Shown piece by piece: positions 42,660 to 50,873 of a DNA stretch of 64,000 nucleotides (its first letter is position 1; each line of letters starts with the position of its first letter). Under the pieces are notes generated by a model. The model was not told the DNA's origin. It made no database searches and saw only the letters and a list, made by a program, of their open reading frames with translations. The position numbers and the translations under genes were made by a program. Origin of the DNA: Acidimicrobiales bacterium (GTDB lineage Bacteria > Actinomycetota > Acidimicrobiia > Acidimicrobiales > Iamiaceae); NCBI GenBank assembly GCA_025463365.1, contig JAOBWM010000063.1, forward strand, positions 25,068-89,067, read 5' to 3'.

Positions 42660-45385
42660 TGGCCTTCCCCGGGCTCAAGGTCTCTCACCACGCGAAAGCC
42701 CTGCCTGCCGACCCTGATCGACGGCATGTCACGACCTCGCAACGAGGACCGCGCCACGGCCAGCGTGGTACCGAAGTAGCCCCCACGCGTCGCACGCTTC
42801 ATTCGGTCTCCGCCCGTGAGTTGCTCACGAGCTTCAAGCTCGAGCTCGTAGGGGTAACGGTAGAACCCCTCCTCGTCATAGTCGACTGCTGAGGAGCACC
42901 ACTCCCACACGTTCCCGATCAGATCACACACATCTGGGTTCGTTGCTGAACTGGCTGACGGATACACACCCACGCTGGTCGGCCGTCCGACCTCTTCCTC
43001 GCGCGTGTTCGCCAGGCCGTACGTCGGCTGATTTCCCCACGGATACAGAAACGCACGCTCGCCGCGTGCGACCCACTCCCACTCCGCCTCCGTGGGCAAG
43101 CGGATCGACTCGCCCCGGACCTTCGAGAGCCAGTTGCAGAAGGCGACGGCTTCGTACCAGGTCACGTTCACCTGCGGGCAGTTCTGGGCCAGGCCACCGG
43201 GGTTGCCGGCGGGTCCATTCTTAGTTCGCCACAGGAGCGACCCGTCAGGCCACCAATCATCGCTCTTGAATCCGTCTTTCGACTCTGCGAAGAGCTGGTA
43301 CTGCGCAATCGTGACCGGATACTTGGAGATCATGAACCCTGCTACTTCGAAGTAGTTCAGCGGTTCCTCCCGTCCAAAGTCCCAGTCCAGGGCAAACTGC
43401 CCGAGCGGAGCCCGGGCTGCCTCGTCCGTTCCTAGCGTCGCAAGCCCTGGCTGGACAGCCACCCAAGCGATGTCCGGGGCGTCGTCGATGACCCCAACGC
43501 CCGGCCGCTCGTCGCCCAGTACGTCCAAGGCCGATCCGAGGCAGGCTCGGTCGGTGCCGCTCAGCTCGCAATCCCGAATTGCCAATTCGAATCGCACCCG
43601 TACTGCATCGATCGCATACGAGTAGATCTGAGAGAGCGCGGTCGTAGGTCCTTGATCGTTCACGAGCTGTGCGGCGAGGACGATGAGACTCGGCTCCTCG
43701 TCGTCGGCCAGTCGCAGGACAAGGTCCCAAACGTCGCCCATCCGTCGTGCGGCCGCCAACACATCGCCGAGCAGCAGCGCAACCTCTCGCCAGGTCACCG
43801 TGCTCTGGCGAGCAAGTGCGACGATCTCACCGACGGGGTCCTCCCTCCTGGCAAGACCTGAAGCCGCGAGGTACTCCTGGAAGAGCCGATGCGCGAACCG
43901 GTACCGCCGTGGAGCCGGCGAGACGAGAATGCCGGCATGCTGGCTCACATACTCGAGGGCTCCCGAAGGGTTGACCGTGTTGCCCAGCTCGTAGAGCTCG
44001 TCAAGGATCAGCGAGCGCGGAATTTCCTTCTCGCCAGCAGAATCGTTATCACCGAGCTTCAGACTTTGCAGCGCAATCTCCCGTAGACGGTCGCGCAGTT
44101 GGTCTGGGGTACAACCCAAGAGCGAGGTCAGCGGTTCCTCGCCCACCCGTGGCATGGACCAGGCGCCAAGCAGAAGGTCGATAGCCTCCGCCAGCAGCGC
44201 ACCCCGTTGTCGCGGGAGGACAACACCGGGTTCTTCGAACAGTTGCGCAAGTAGCGCAACGAAGAGTGGCTGGCTCCTGAGGTTCTCGGGAATGAACTGG
44301 AGCTCGCCGAGAAGCTCGTGTGTGCGTGCTGTGCTCCACGCCGCGTCGTGACCCATGCCGCGATAGAGCGCGTGGATCACCGCCTCCGTTTCCGACACGG
44401 ACAGCGGTACGAGGTGAAGGACCTCGAAACCGGCCAACGTCCATCCCGAGTATCCGGCCGGGCGGCTCGTGACCAGCACCCTGGAACTCGGATATCGGTC
44501 GCAGATGGATTGGATGAAGCCGGTGATCTGGTCCCGTCGCAGGTCGAGGGCATCAGGTACGTCATGGGGGATCGGCACCTCATCGAGGCCATCGAGGATC
44601 ATGATGGCATCACCCAGGATGAGCTGCTGAGCGAAGTAGCGGTAGACCGGATCAGAACCGCGACACACATGTCGGTGGACGTATGACATGAAGTCGTCGG
44701 CCGTCGCGACTTGTCCCACAGGCGGGAAGCCCGGATCCGAAACGAGCTGCCGCAGCTCGATGTAGACGGGCAGCAGCGGCTCCGGTCGCCACAGTCCGAG
44801 GCTGGGCGGCCCGTCGCCGGGGACGAGCCGCGTTTGGGGACGCAGGTGGGCGAGCGCCAGCGTCTTGGCGAGTGTGCTCTTCCCGCTCCCGGGCGGGCCC
44901 AGGAGCACCGTGCGATTGAAGGCATTCACCGCTGATGACACATCGACGATTGCGATCCCCGCCTTGGTGCCGGTGTTCCAAAGCGGAGCACTGATGAGCG
45001 GTCGATGGGTCAGCCTCAGACCTTGGACCGGCTTGTTCTCAAGGAGATCACCGACGCGGTCCATGAGGAGGTGGAAGAAGTCTGTATTGATGTTGGGCGA
45101 CGAAGAAGAAACGACCCGTGGACCTGCAGGGTTCTCACCGCGTCCAAGTTCCAGGATCCCTTGGTTGAGGACCACCTCCTCAACGTTCGCGTTGGCAACC
45201 ACAAGGTCGATATCGAGGTCGGAGCGAATGGCCACATAGATATCAGAGAGACGCACTCGGCTGTTGACTCGAGATTGACGCCGGGTCAAGCCCCCGCCAC
45301 GGATATACGCCAATTCTTCATGCATTGTCTCGAAGGCGGCTTCCAGCTGCTGTCGGGCGTCAGCGCTGTCATCCCAGCTACTCAT
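42656..45385 (-). CDS. NACHT NTPase with C-terminal FGE/C-type-lectin-like domain
   Basis: A 909-residue NLR-like protein. Residues ~1-150 are an unrecognised N-terminal domain. The NACHT module follows with P-loop LLGPPGSGKSTLA (~163-173) and Walker B AIMILDGLDEVPIP (~265), then a winged/helical part. Residues ~655-905 are a formylglycine-generating-enzyme (SUMF1) fold (RLPTEAEWEWVARGE, YPWGNQ, NVWEWC, RGGYFG, GFRVVRD). The two catalytic cysteines of true FGE are not evident near RGGYFG, so a ligand-binding role is likelier. ATG 45,385 overlaps the upstream gene by 8 bp. Confidence 0.88.
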   Translation of the reverse strand: MSSWDDSADARQQLEAAFETMHEELAYIRGGGLTRRQSRVNSRVRLSDIYVAIRSDLDIDLVVANANVEEVVLNQGILELGRGENPAGPRVVSSSSPNINTDFFHLLMDRVGDLLENKPVQGLRLTHRPLISAPLWNTGTKAGIAIVDVSSAVNAFNRTVLLGPPGSGKSTLAKTLALAHLRPQTRLVPGDGPPSLGLWRPEPLLPVYIELRQLVSDPGFPPVGQVATADDFMSYVHRHVCRGSDPVYRYFAQQLILGDAIMILDGLDEVPIPHDVPDALDLRRDQITGFIQSICDRYPSSRVLVTSRPAGYSGWTLAGFEVLHLVPLSVSETEAVIHALYRGMGHDAAWSTARTHELLGELQFIPENLRSQPLFVALLAQLFEEPGVVLPRQRGALLAEAIDLLLGAWSMPRVGEEPLTSLLGCTPDQLRDRLREIALQSLKLGDNDSAGEKEIPRSLILDELYELGNTVNPSGALEYVSQHAGILVSPAPRRYRFAHRLFQEYLAASGLARREDPVGEIVALARQSTVTWREVALLLGDVLAAARRMGDVWDLVLRLADDEEPSLIVLAAQLVNDQGPTTALSQIYSYAIDAVRVRFELAIRDCELSGTDRACLGSALDVLGDERPGVGVIDDAPDIAWVAVQPGLATLGTDEAARAPLGQFALDWDFGREEPLNYFEVAGFMISKYPVTIAQYQLFAESKDGFKSDDWWPDGSLLWRTKNGPAGNPGGLAQNCPQVNVTWYEAVAFCNWLSKVRGESIRLPTEAEWEWVARGERAFLYPWGNQPTYGLANTREEEVGRPTSVGVYPSASSATNPDVCDLIGNVWEWCSSAVDYDEEGFYRYPYELELEAREQLTGGDRMKRATRGGYFGTTLAVARSSLRGRDMPSIRVGRQGFRVVRDLEPGEGQ

Positions 45386-45959
45386 CAGCGGGGACCTCCT
45401 CGAGGCTGCCATCAAACCGTCGGTGAAGTTCAGAGCCGAGCCACGACTGGAAATAGAGGTCGACCCTGGGCAAGGGTCCCCCATCGCCCGGCCCTGCACT
45501 CTCGGAGAACCCCTTCAGCACGATCGCCTGCTGCCCAGGTAGGAGGGGTCCGTACTGATCGGACATTGCCTGAGCGGAGTGACCCTCCATCGTCATTCGC
45601 CACGTGTACGCAGGGACGTCGGTCTTGTTTTCTGTGACGAGAACCATGTCAGCCAGGCCAGGCCGGATCAGACGGCGCTCCAGCCAGCAGTAGATGGCGC
45701 CAGCAGATTCCAGACGCTGCTGATGCTCGGCCTCTGACTGCTTGATTCGGTCTCCACGGAGAGTCAAGGCCGCGATAGCGATCGTTCCGACGGTCGCGAG
45801 AGCAGCGAACCACTCCCCAAGCGTTCCGACGCGGGCGGTGTCGATGTGACCCGGCACGAAGGAGACCTGATAGAGGTCCATTGCGACGAGGAGAGCAATG
45901 ATTGCGAGCATGGCCCAGCGCAATCCCGCCGAGCGCCACATTGTCCGCACGGCGCTCAT
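45378..45959 (-). CDS. Two-pass membrane protein
   Basis: A 193-residue protein with hydrophobic segments at ~13-28 (AMLAIIALLVAMDLYQ) and ~50-65 (FAALATVGTIAIAALTL), then a soluble, partly beta domain of ~125 residues (SWLGSELHRRFDGSLEEV near the end). It overlaps the genes on both sides (ATGA with the epimerase gene, 8 bp with NACHT-FGE). The role is unknown; it could anchor the NACHT protein at the membrane. Confidence 0.7.
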   Translation of the reverse strand: MSAVRTMWRSAGLRWAMLAIIALLVAMDLYQVSFVPGHIDTARVGTLGEWFAALATVGTIAIAALTLRGDRIKQSEAEHQQRLESAGAIYCWLERRLIRPGLADMVLVTENKTDVPAYTWRMTMEGHSAQAMSDQYGPLLPGQQAIVLKGFSESAGPGDGGPLPRVDLYFQSWLGSELHRRFDGSLEEVPADE

Positions 45960-47035
45960 CGCTGCGCAACGAGGGCTTGGAGCTGTGACGCCGCGAGCTG
46001 ACCGCCTCCGGGCCGCACCATCGGCGAAGTCTCGACGTCGAATGGCTGAAGGTTCTCGGCCCAGCGACAGGCATCCTCGACGTCCTCCGGTGCCCGCCCA
46101 ACCAGGGGATAGAGGGAGCCGTGCGCCGCAAGCTCTGGCCAGCCGCCCAGATCGCGGCGCATGATCACCGGCTTTCCCAGCAGGTGCGCCTCTCGGCTGA
46201 TGCCCCCGCTGTCGGTCAGGATAAATGCTGCGTTCACCAGCTCCCGCATCACGCCGGAGTGTCCAAGCGGGGGCACGATTGTGATCCCCTTGCCTCTGAG
46301 TAAGCCAAGGAACGGTCGGGTCCGGGGATAATCGAGCCAATGCACTGGTCGCCCGTGACGAATGAGGGCGTCTGCTACGGCTTCAACTGTGCTCGCAGAC
46401 ATGTTGCTCGGGCGATGCATGGATGCGACGATCGGAGCGGATTGAGCAGGTAGGGCTGACTTGGCCGAGGGATTTCCATACCGGTGCCGGTACCACTCAT
46501 ACGAAATGTCCCCGACGATGAAGGATCCTTCCGCCAATCCCTCCGCCTCCAGCTCGTGATAGGCCCGTTCTGTGTAGGCGAAGCGAAGTTGGGCAAGCTG
46601 GTCAGCCATGACACTGTTCATGTGCTCTACCTCAAGGGGATCTCGCCGTGCACCGGCCTCCACGTGGCAGAGGGGAGTCGACAGGTCATGGGCAGCGATC
46701 GATCCCACGAGCACCGACGATGCATCACCGAAGACTGCGACGGCAGGGGACGTTTCGAACGATGCGAGCAAGTGGCCGAGCTCAGCTAGAGCCTGGCCGA
46801 GGCGTTCAACGCGACTGATGCTTCCGACAGGAGGAGAGACTCGGTGGTCAAACGTCAAGCCGATGTCTTCAAGCAGCCAGTCCGAAAGATCCGAGGTGTA
46901 GTGCTGACCCGCATCGAACGTCAGGGTTCGCGAGCGTAGATCGGGAGCGTAGCGTTCAAGGAGCCAGAGTAGCGCTCGCGTCTTCACGTATTGGGGACGA
47001 ACTCCGGCAACGATGACCAGCTCTATTGCTTCCAC
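45956..47035 (-). CDS. UDP-N-acetylglucosamine 2-epimerase-like protein
   Basis: A 359-residue WecB/MnaA-type protein. Seen: the N-terminal IVAGVRPQYVKTRALLWLL, FDAGQHYTSDLSDWLLEDIG, VFGDASSVLVGS, CHVEAGARRDP and LTDSGGISREAHLLGKPVIM, all epimerase-family motifs. I choose GTG 47,035 (EAIELVIVAGVRPQ), which fits the family start and lies behind GAAGGTG; ATG 47,062 is the alternative. Family members make UDP-ManNAc; the actual substrate here is unproven. Confidence 0.88.
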   Translation of the reverse strand: MEAIELVIVAGVRPQYVKTRALLWLLERYAPDLRSRTLTFDAGQHYTSDLSDWLLEDIGLTFDHRVSPPVGSISRVERLGQALAELGHLLASFETSPAVAVFGDASSVLVGSIAAHDLSTPLCHVEAGARRDPLEVEHMNSVMADQLAQLRFAYTERAYHELEAEGLAEGSFIVGDISYEWYRHRYGNPSAKSALPAQSAPIVASMHRPSNMSASTVEAVADALIRHGRPVHWLDYPRTRPFLGLLRGKGITIVPPLGHSGVMRELVNAAFILTDSGGISREAHLLGKPVIMRRDLGGWPELAAHGSLYPLVGRAPEDVEDACRWAENLQPFDVETSPMVRPGGGQLAASQLQALVAQR

Positions 47036-47745
47036 TTGACGAGCACCTTCGATGTCGGCCATCGGCTCGTGGCTTCGAGAAACGTGGCCGCGAACCCGCT
47101 CAGCTCCGCTGGATAGAGGGTTCCATCCAGTTGCCTCAAGGCTGCCTCAGCGGCGTCAATCACCGACGGCTGGAATCCATGACGAGAAAGACCGACCCGG
47201 TTGACGCCTCCCAATCGTGCTGGGCTCCCGTACACGAGCCCACCAGGAGGGACGTGCCCCACCACCGTGCTCGCGAGGCCGCACATGGCGTACGCGCCGA
47301 TCGCCACACGATTGTGCACCTTCGTGCCGATTCCGAGGTTCGCCCCTACGCCAACTGACACATAGGCGCCGGTAGCCGTGTGCGGTGAAAGAACTGCGCC
47401 AGCGTAGATGGTGCAGTCGTGACCGACGAACGTGCCGGCGCCAAGCTCCACTCGATCACCGACGAGCGTCTCAGTCAGCAGCGGTTTGTGGATGACCACG
47501 TTCTCAAACACGGTGCATTCGTCCCCGACGCGGACCCAAGCGCGTTCGATGTCGATGGGATCACCGAGTCGATCGTGGGCGTGGATGCGCTCCCTGCTGG
47601 TGCCCCCCATGCGGACGCCGCCAGCGATGTAGTTGTTGTTTCCGATGGCCATCGGGCCTTGCAACACGGTGCCCGGGCCGACGTAATTCCCATCACCAAG
47701 AACGACGTCTCCGATGATGAGTGCGGATGGATCGATCGTATTCAA
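47023..47745 (-). CDS. LpxA-like left-handed beta-helix acyltransferase
   Basis: A 240-residue hexapeptide-repeat protein. Seen: NTIDPSALIIGDVVLGDGNY, GPGTVLQGPMAIGNNNYIAG and AGTFVGHDCTIYAGAVLSPH, the turn-forming repeat and a His like the LpxA catalytic base. In an actinobacterium without lipid A it probably acylates a nucleotide sugar or similar compound. It ends inside the epimerase gene start and begins 3 bp after the FKBP gene. Confidence 0.85.
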   Translation of the reverse strand: MNTIDPSALIIGDVVLGDGNYVGPGTVLQGPMAIGNNNYIAGGVRMGGTSRERIHAHDRLGDPIDIERAWVRVGDECTVFENVVIHKPLLTETLVGDRVELGAGTFVGHDCTIYAGAVLSPHTATGAYVSVGVGANLGIGTKVHNRVAIGAYAMCGLASTVVGHVPPGGLVYGSPARLGGVNRVGLSRHGFQPSVIDAAEAALRQLDGTLYPAELSGFAATFLEATSRWPTSKVLVKWKQ

Positions 47746-47748
47746 GGA

Positions 47749-48171
47749 CTAATTCAACCCGGGTTCGGTTCCTCTGGCACCTCCGCTAAAGGTGTCGGAC
47801 ACTTGGGATACGCACAGTTCGATCCAGATCTCCGAGCCTGGGGGAACACTCCCCGTCCCAGAACCACGCTGGCCAAATGCCAGATCGGCCGAGACTCGCG
47901 CTCGCCGAACTGATCCGCCGGCGCGCATCCCAACCAGAGTCCAGTAGACGCCGGGCAAGAGGTCTTCCTTCGTGGCAACCACCTCTATCGGCAGATCTGG
48001 CGCGAAGTTGGATTCGACGCAATCACCGCTATCGAGCGCTTCTTCGGAGAGGGCGACCTTGTAGAGAAGGGTCACGCTTGAGCCCGTCGTGACCACTGGC
48101 CCGGAACACAATTTCACTTCTCCGCAGCGAAGGCCGGGAACAGGCTCGAAGCTAGAGTCCTCGATACTCAT
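47749..48171 (-). CDS. Divergent FKBP-type peptidyl-prolyl isomerase-like protein
   Basis: A 140-residue protein (156 if started at 48,219). It follows the FKBP pattern: VTLLYKVALSEEALDSG, GVYWTLVGMRAGGSVRRARV, DLAFGQRGSGTGSVPPGSEI, WIELCV. Several active-site aromatics are replaced, so it may act as a binding module. Finding an FKBP in a NACHT/sugar operon is unusual. ATG 48,171 overlaps the reductase gene by 20 bp. Confidence 0.7.
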   Translation of the reverse strand: MSIEDSSFEPVPGLRCGEVKLCSGPVVTTGSSVTLLYKVALSEEALDSGDCVESNFAPDLPIEVVATKEDLLPGVYWTLVGMRAGGSVRRARVSADLAFGQRGSGTGSVPPGSEIWIELCVSQVSDTFSGGARGTEPGLN

Positions 48172-49567
48172 CGATCCGAAGTCCCACTCGCGAATGGACG
48201 GCAGTCTCGAGGTCCTCATAGGCCTGTTCGAGCTGTGCCTCGATGGAGGGGGAGATCACGGTGGTTCCCGCATCCACGTTCTGTCGCACCTGTTCCGGCG
48301 TCGTGGCTCCCATCGGGATGACTCCGATCGACGGGTGAAGCGCAGTCCAGCCGACGATGAGCTCGAGAACCGAAAGCCCGTTTGAGGTGGCGATGTCCCG
48401 CAGTGAGGTCTCCGCCCAGGTTCTCATCGCCAGGTAGACCTCACCGCTGTACTCATACTTTGTGCGGCGGAGATCCGACTCGGGGAAGACGGCCTTTGGC
48501 GAGTCAGTCAATAGGCCACGCTCGATCACCTGATACGGGTTGAGTAGGACGCCGTTCTCCGCACACGCTTCTTCGATCGACTGGTGCTGCCGCCGATGGA
48601 GGAACGAGAAGCGATTCTGGACGTAGTCGACATGTGCCACCGAGAGCAGGGTGGTGAGGTGGTCGATCGAGACGTTCGACGCCCCGATGAACCGGGTGTA
48701 GCCCTCGTCCTTCAACTGGACGAGCGCACCGAAGGCCTCCTCCAACGGCACATCCTCTGGGATTGCGTGGAGTTGAAGGAGGTCCAGGTTGTTGACGCCG
48801 AGTCGACGTAGCTCATCGTGACACTGCTGGCGAATGTGTTCGGGTCGTCCGCTTCGGACGGTCGCTCCGTCCTTCCCCCGACCCGCTACGCACTTTGTAG
48901 CGATAAAGAACGACTCGCGAGAAAACGCCGCAAGCACCTTGCCGAGGTCCAGGTCATCTTGGGGGTACACAGCCGCTGTCTCGATGTAGCTACCGCCAGC
49001 GTCCAAGAATGCCGCGACAACGGCCATCGCGTCACGCTGTTCCACGGGAGAGAAGACCCCCGAAAGCGGAAACGTGCCAAGTCCGACAATGTTCATACCT
49101 TCGTCCCACCCCTCAGGCCCAATGATGATTGTCTCCGCCAACTCGTGGCGTAACCGACGAATCCATAGACTAGCGCGGCTCGCTGTTGCTGCCCAGCGAC
49201 GTCCGGCCCTGCACTCGCTCGCCCTCGGGTGCAGGCCTAACGCCTCGAGCGCTGCGCTCAACAAACCGGGGAAGTTCGCCGGCATCGGCTCGCCGGCTAC
49301 GAACTTGCAGGTGGTCTCGATCAGCTCCTCGCCCGTGCCGAGCGCCAGCGCTGCATCGTAGTGCGCCAGGGCGATCTGAAGGCGCCGGACGTGCTCGTGC
49401 ACAACGGAATGGTTGAGCATCACCTCGGGGTCCACGCCAACCCGGTTCCGCCAGTCGTGCACCGCCGATAAGGCCGAGTTCTGTCGAGCTATCCCTCGAA
49501 GCGCTCGGGAGTCGAGGAACCAGTCACTTGAATTCGAGGCCCACCTGCCCGCCCGGCAATCGAACAA
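48152..49567 (-). CDS. Aldo/keto reductase with a ~155-residue N-terminal extension
   Basis: A 471-residue protein. Residues ~158-465 are an aldo/keto reductase barrel (NIVGLGTFPLSGVFSPVEQR, SYIETAAVYP with the catalytic Tyr, IATKC with the Lys, LDLLQLHAIPEDVPLEEAF, FIGASNVSIDHL). The first ~155 residues (HEHVRRLQIALAHYDAALAL among them) form a helical domain I do not recognise. The start is uncertain: 49,567 gives a 44-bp overlap with the lipoprotein gene, while ATG 49,420 is an alternative. Confidence 0.82.
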   Translation of the reverse strand: MFDCRAGRWASNSSDWFLDSRALRGIARQNSALSAVHDWRNRVGVDPEVMLNHSVVHEHVRRLQIALAHYDAALALGTGEELIETTCKFVAGEPMPANFPGLLSAALEALGLHPRASECRAGRRWAATASRASLWIRRLRHELAETIIIGPEGWDEGMNIVGLGTFPLSGVFSPVEQRDAMAVVAAFLDAGGSYIETAAVYPQDDLDLGKVLAAFSRESFFIATKCVAGRGKDGATVRSGRPEHIRQQCHDELRRLGVNNLDLLQLHAIPEDVPLEEAFGALVQLKDEGYTRFIGASNVSIDHLTTLLSVAHVDYVQNRFSFLHRRQHQSIEEACAENGVLLNPYQVIERGLLTDSPKAVFPESDLRRTKYEYSGEVYLAMRTWAETSLRDIATSNGLSVLELIVGWTALHPSIGVIPMGATTPEQVRQNVDAGTTVISPSIEAQLEQAYEDLETAVHSRVGLRIDEYRGL

Positions 49568-50480
49568 ACTCCACGCCGAGAGAGCGCAACCAGCCGAGAG
49601 TCACCTCAGCGAGCTCCAGGGCGGTTGTCCTGAGGACCCAGAGCGACACGGGGATCGTGCTGTCGGGAACGTCGAAGAGCGCCGTCAGAAGACGATGCCA
49701 TCCAGGCTGCAGGTCGGCCCAATTCGTCAGCGTGGGATCGCCGACCAGGTCGCTGTTCGTTCCAACCCGCTCACCAGCGACGTACCCCGACATCTCCACG
49801 ACCTTGTGGATGAGTTCTGACAATCCAGCGCCCTCTCGCTGACTCCCTCTGCCAGTACGGATGCCATCGATGGTCCGGTTGAGATCGGCGATCAGTTGGA
49901 GGAGGGCTGCCTGGTACGAACCTGGCCAACCGCTCGACCAGAGTGCCCGCTCATTTCGAAACTCCTCGATCGCGACGAGAGCGCCACGAGCCGCGACGCG
50001 CACCACGGAATCATCGAGGGACCACCCCGCCTTCACGTCCTCGAGCCCTTCGTGACGCCAGTTCATGGCCACGTGACCCCCTTCGTGGCCGAGGATGCGA
50101 GCTGGCCTGCCACCGGGCACCAACGCGGCCATCTCAGAACCCGGTTCGAGAAGTTGTGATGGAACGACGACGACGCTTCGCCCATCCAGGCCAGCCAGGG
50201 TCTTTGCCCCAACCATGCCCCCTGGCCGCTCAGATCCGAATGCCGAGCCTTCGAGGCGTGCCACAGTCCGCTCGAACCGGCCACTGACGACCACATCGAA
50301 GTCGGCGCCCCCAGCCAGTCGGCCCATCAGGTCGAGACCCTCGGCCAACTCGTTCGCGTCCAACTCTCCTTCACTCGCATCCTCGAACTGAAGGTTGATC
50401 ATGCTGCCCCCCGAGGCCGACGTCACGTCGTTTGAGCGCCCACCACAACCTACGAGCACGCCGCCGACGGCCAGAACCAA
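49524..50480 (-). CDS. Putative lipoprotein with HExxH zinc-peptidase-like motif
   Basis: A 318-residue protein. It begins with a hydrophobic stretch ending in the lipobox LVGCGG, then contains RILGHEGGHVAMNW, an HExxH metallopeptidase-type motif, and YVAGERVGTNSD further on. No ATG or GTG precedes the lipobox, so TTG 50,480 is used and the signal peptide lacks the usual charges; the true start may be different. Its 3' end overlaps the reductase gene by 44 bp, making it the likely first gene of the operon. Confidence 0.65.
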   Translation of the reverse strand: MVLAVGGVLVGCGGRSNDVTSASGGSMINLQFEDASEGELDANELAEGLDLMGRLAGGADFDVVVSGRFERTVARLEGSAFGSERPGGMVGAKTLAGLDGRSVVVVPSQLLEPGSEMAALVPGGRPARILGHEGGHVAMNWRHEGLEDVKAGWSLDDSVVRVAARGALVAIEEFRNERALWSSGWPGSYQAALLQLIADLNRTIDGIRTGRGSQREGAGLSELIHKVVEMSGYVAGERVGTNSDLVGDPTLTNWADLQPGWHRLLTALFDVPDSTIPVSLWVLRTTALELAEVTLGWLRSLGVEFVRLPGGQVGLEFK

Positions 50481-50591
50481 GTGTGCCTGACGCTGGCTAC
50501 ACGCGGCTGCGGCACCGCGAGACGTCGGGCGGGCTGTGCGGTCAGTCCATGCGTCCGACCAAGCCGGCGACTCGGATGAAGCGCACCTCGT

Positions 50592-50873
50592 TCACTCCAC
50601 GGTCGGTCCCCACGGGTAAGTGCGGGTCTTCTCGTAGACGCCAAGTGGCCGGTTGTTCTCGGGAGAGAAGGTGTTGCCATCGATCGTCGTGAATCGTCAG
50701 CCGGAAACAGTGGACACCACAACGCCCATGTGGGAGTCACCGGCGAAGTCGCCACCACCGTTCTGGTCGACGATCCAGATGTCGCCGGGCTGGACCGACG
50801 AGGCGCTGATGACGGACAGACCGTTCTTGCCCTGCTTCGCACTGTTGTTCCAATCCGCCGCCACCGAGGTCAG
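50592..50873 (-). pseudogene. CHAP-domain (amidase/endopeptidase) relic
   Basis: One frame reads AADWNNSAKQGKNGLSV, SVQPGDIWIVDQNGGGDFAG, DSHMGVVVSTVSG, then a TGA at 50,697-50,699, and continues FTTIDGNTFSPENNRPLGVY before a stop at 50,592. The Asp/His/Asn pattern is that of a CHAP cell-wall hydrolase. It lacks the catalytic Cys region and has an internal stop, so it is dead. Confidence 0.7.

Noticed and set aside
42656..45385. Diversity-generating retroelement target with local reverse transcriptase
   Set aside because: The FGE-like domain fits such targets, but no reverse transcriptase or template repeat is seen in the window; kept only as a question.
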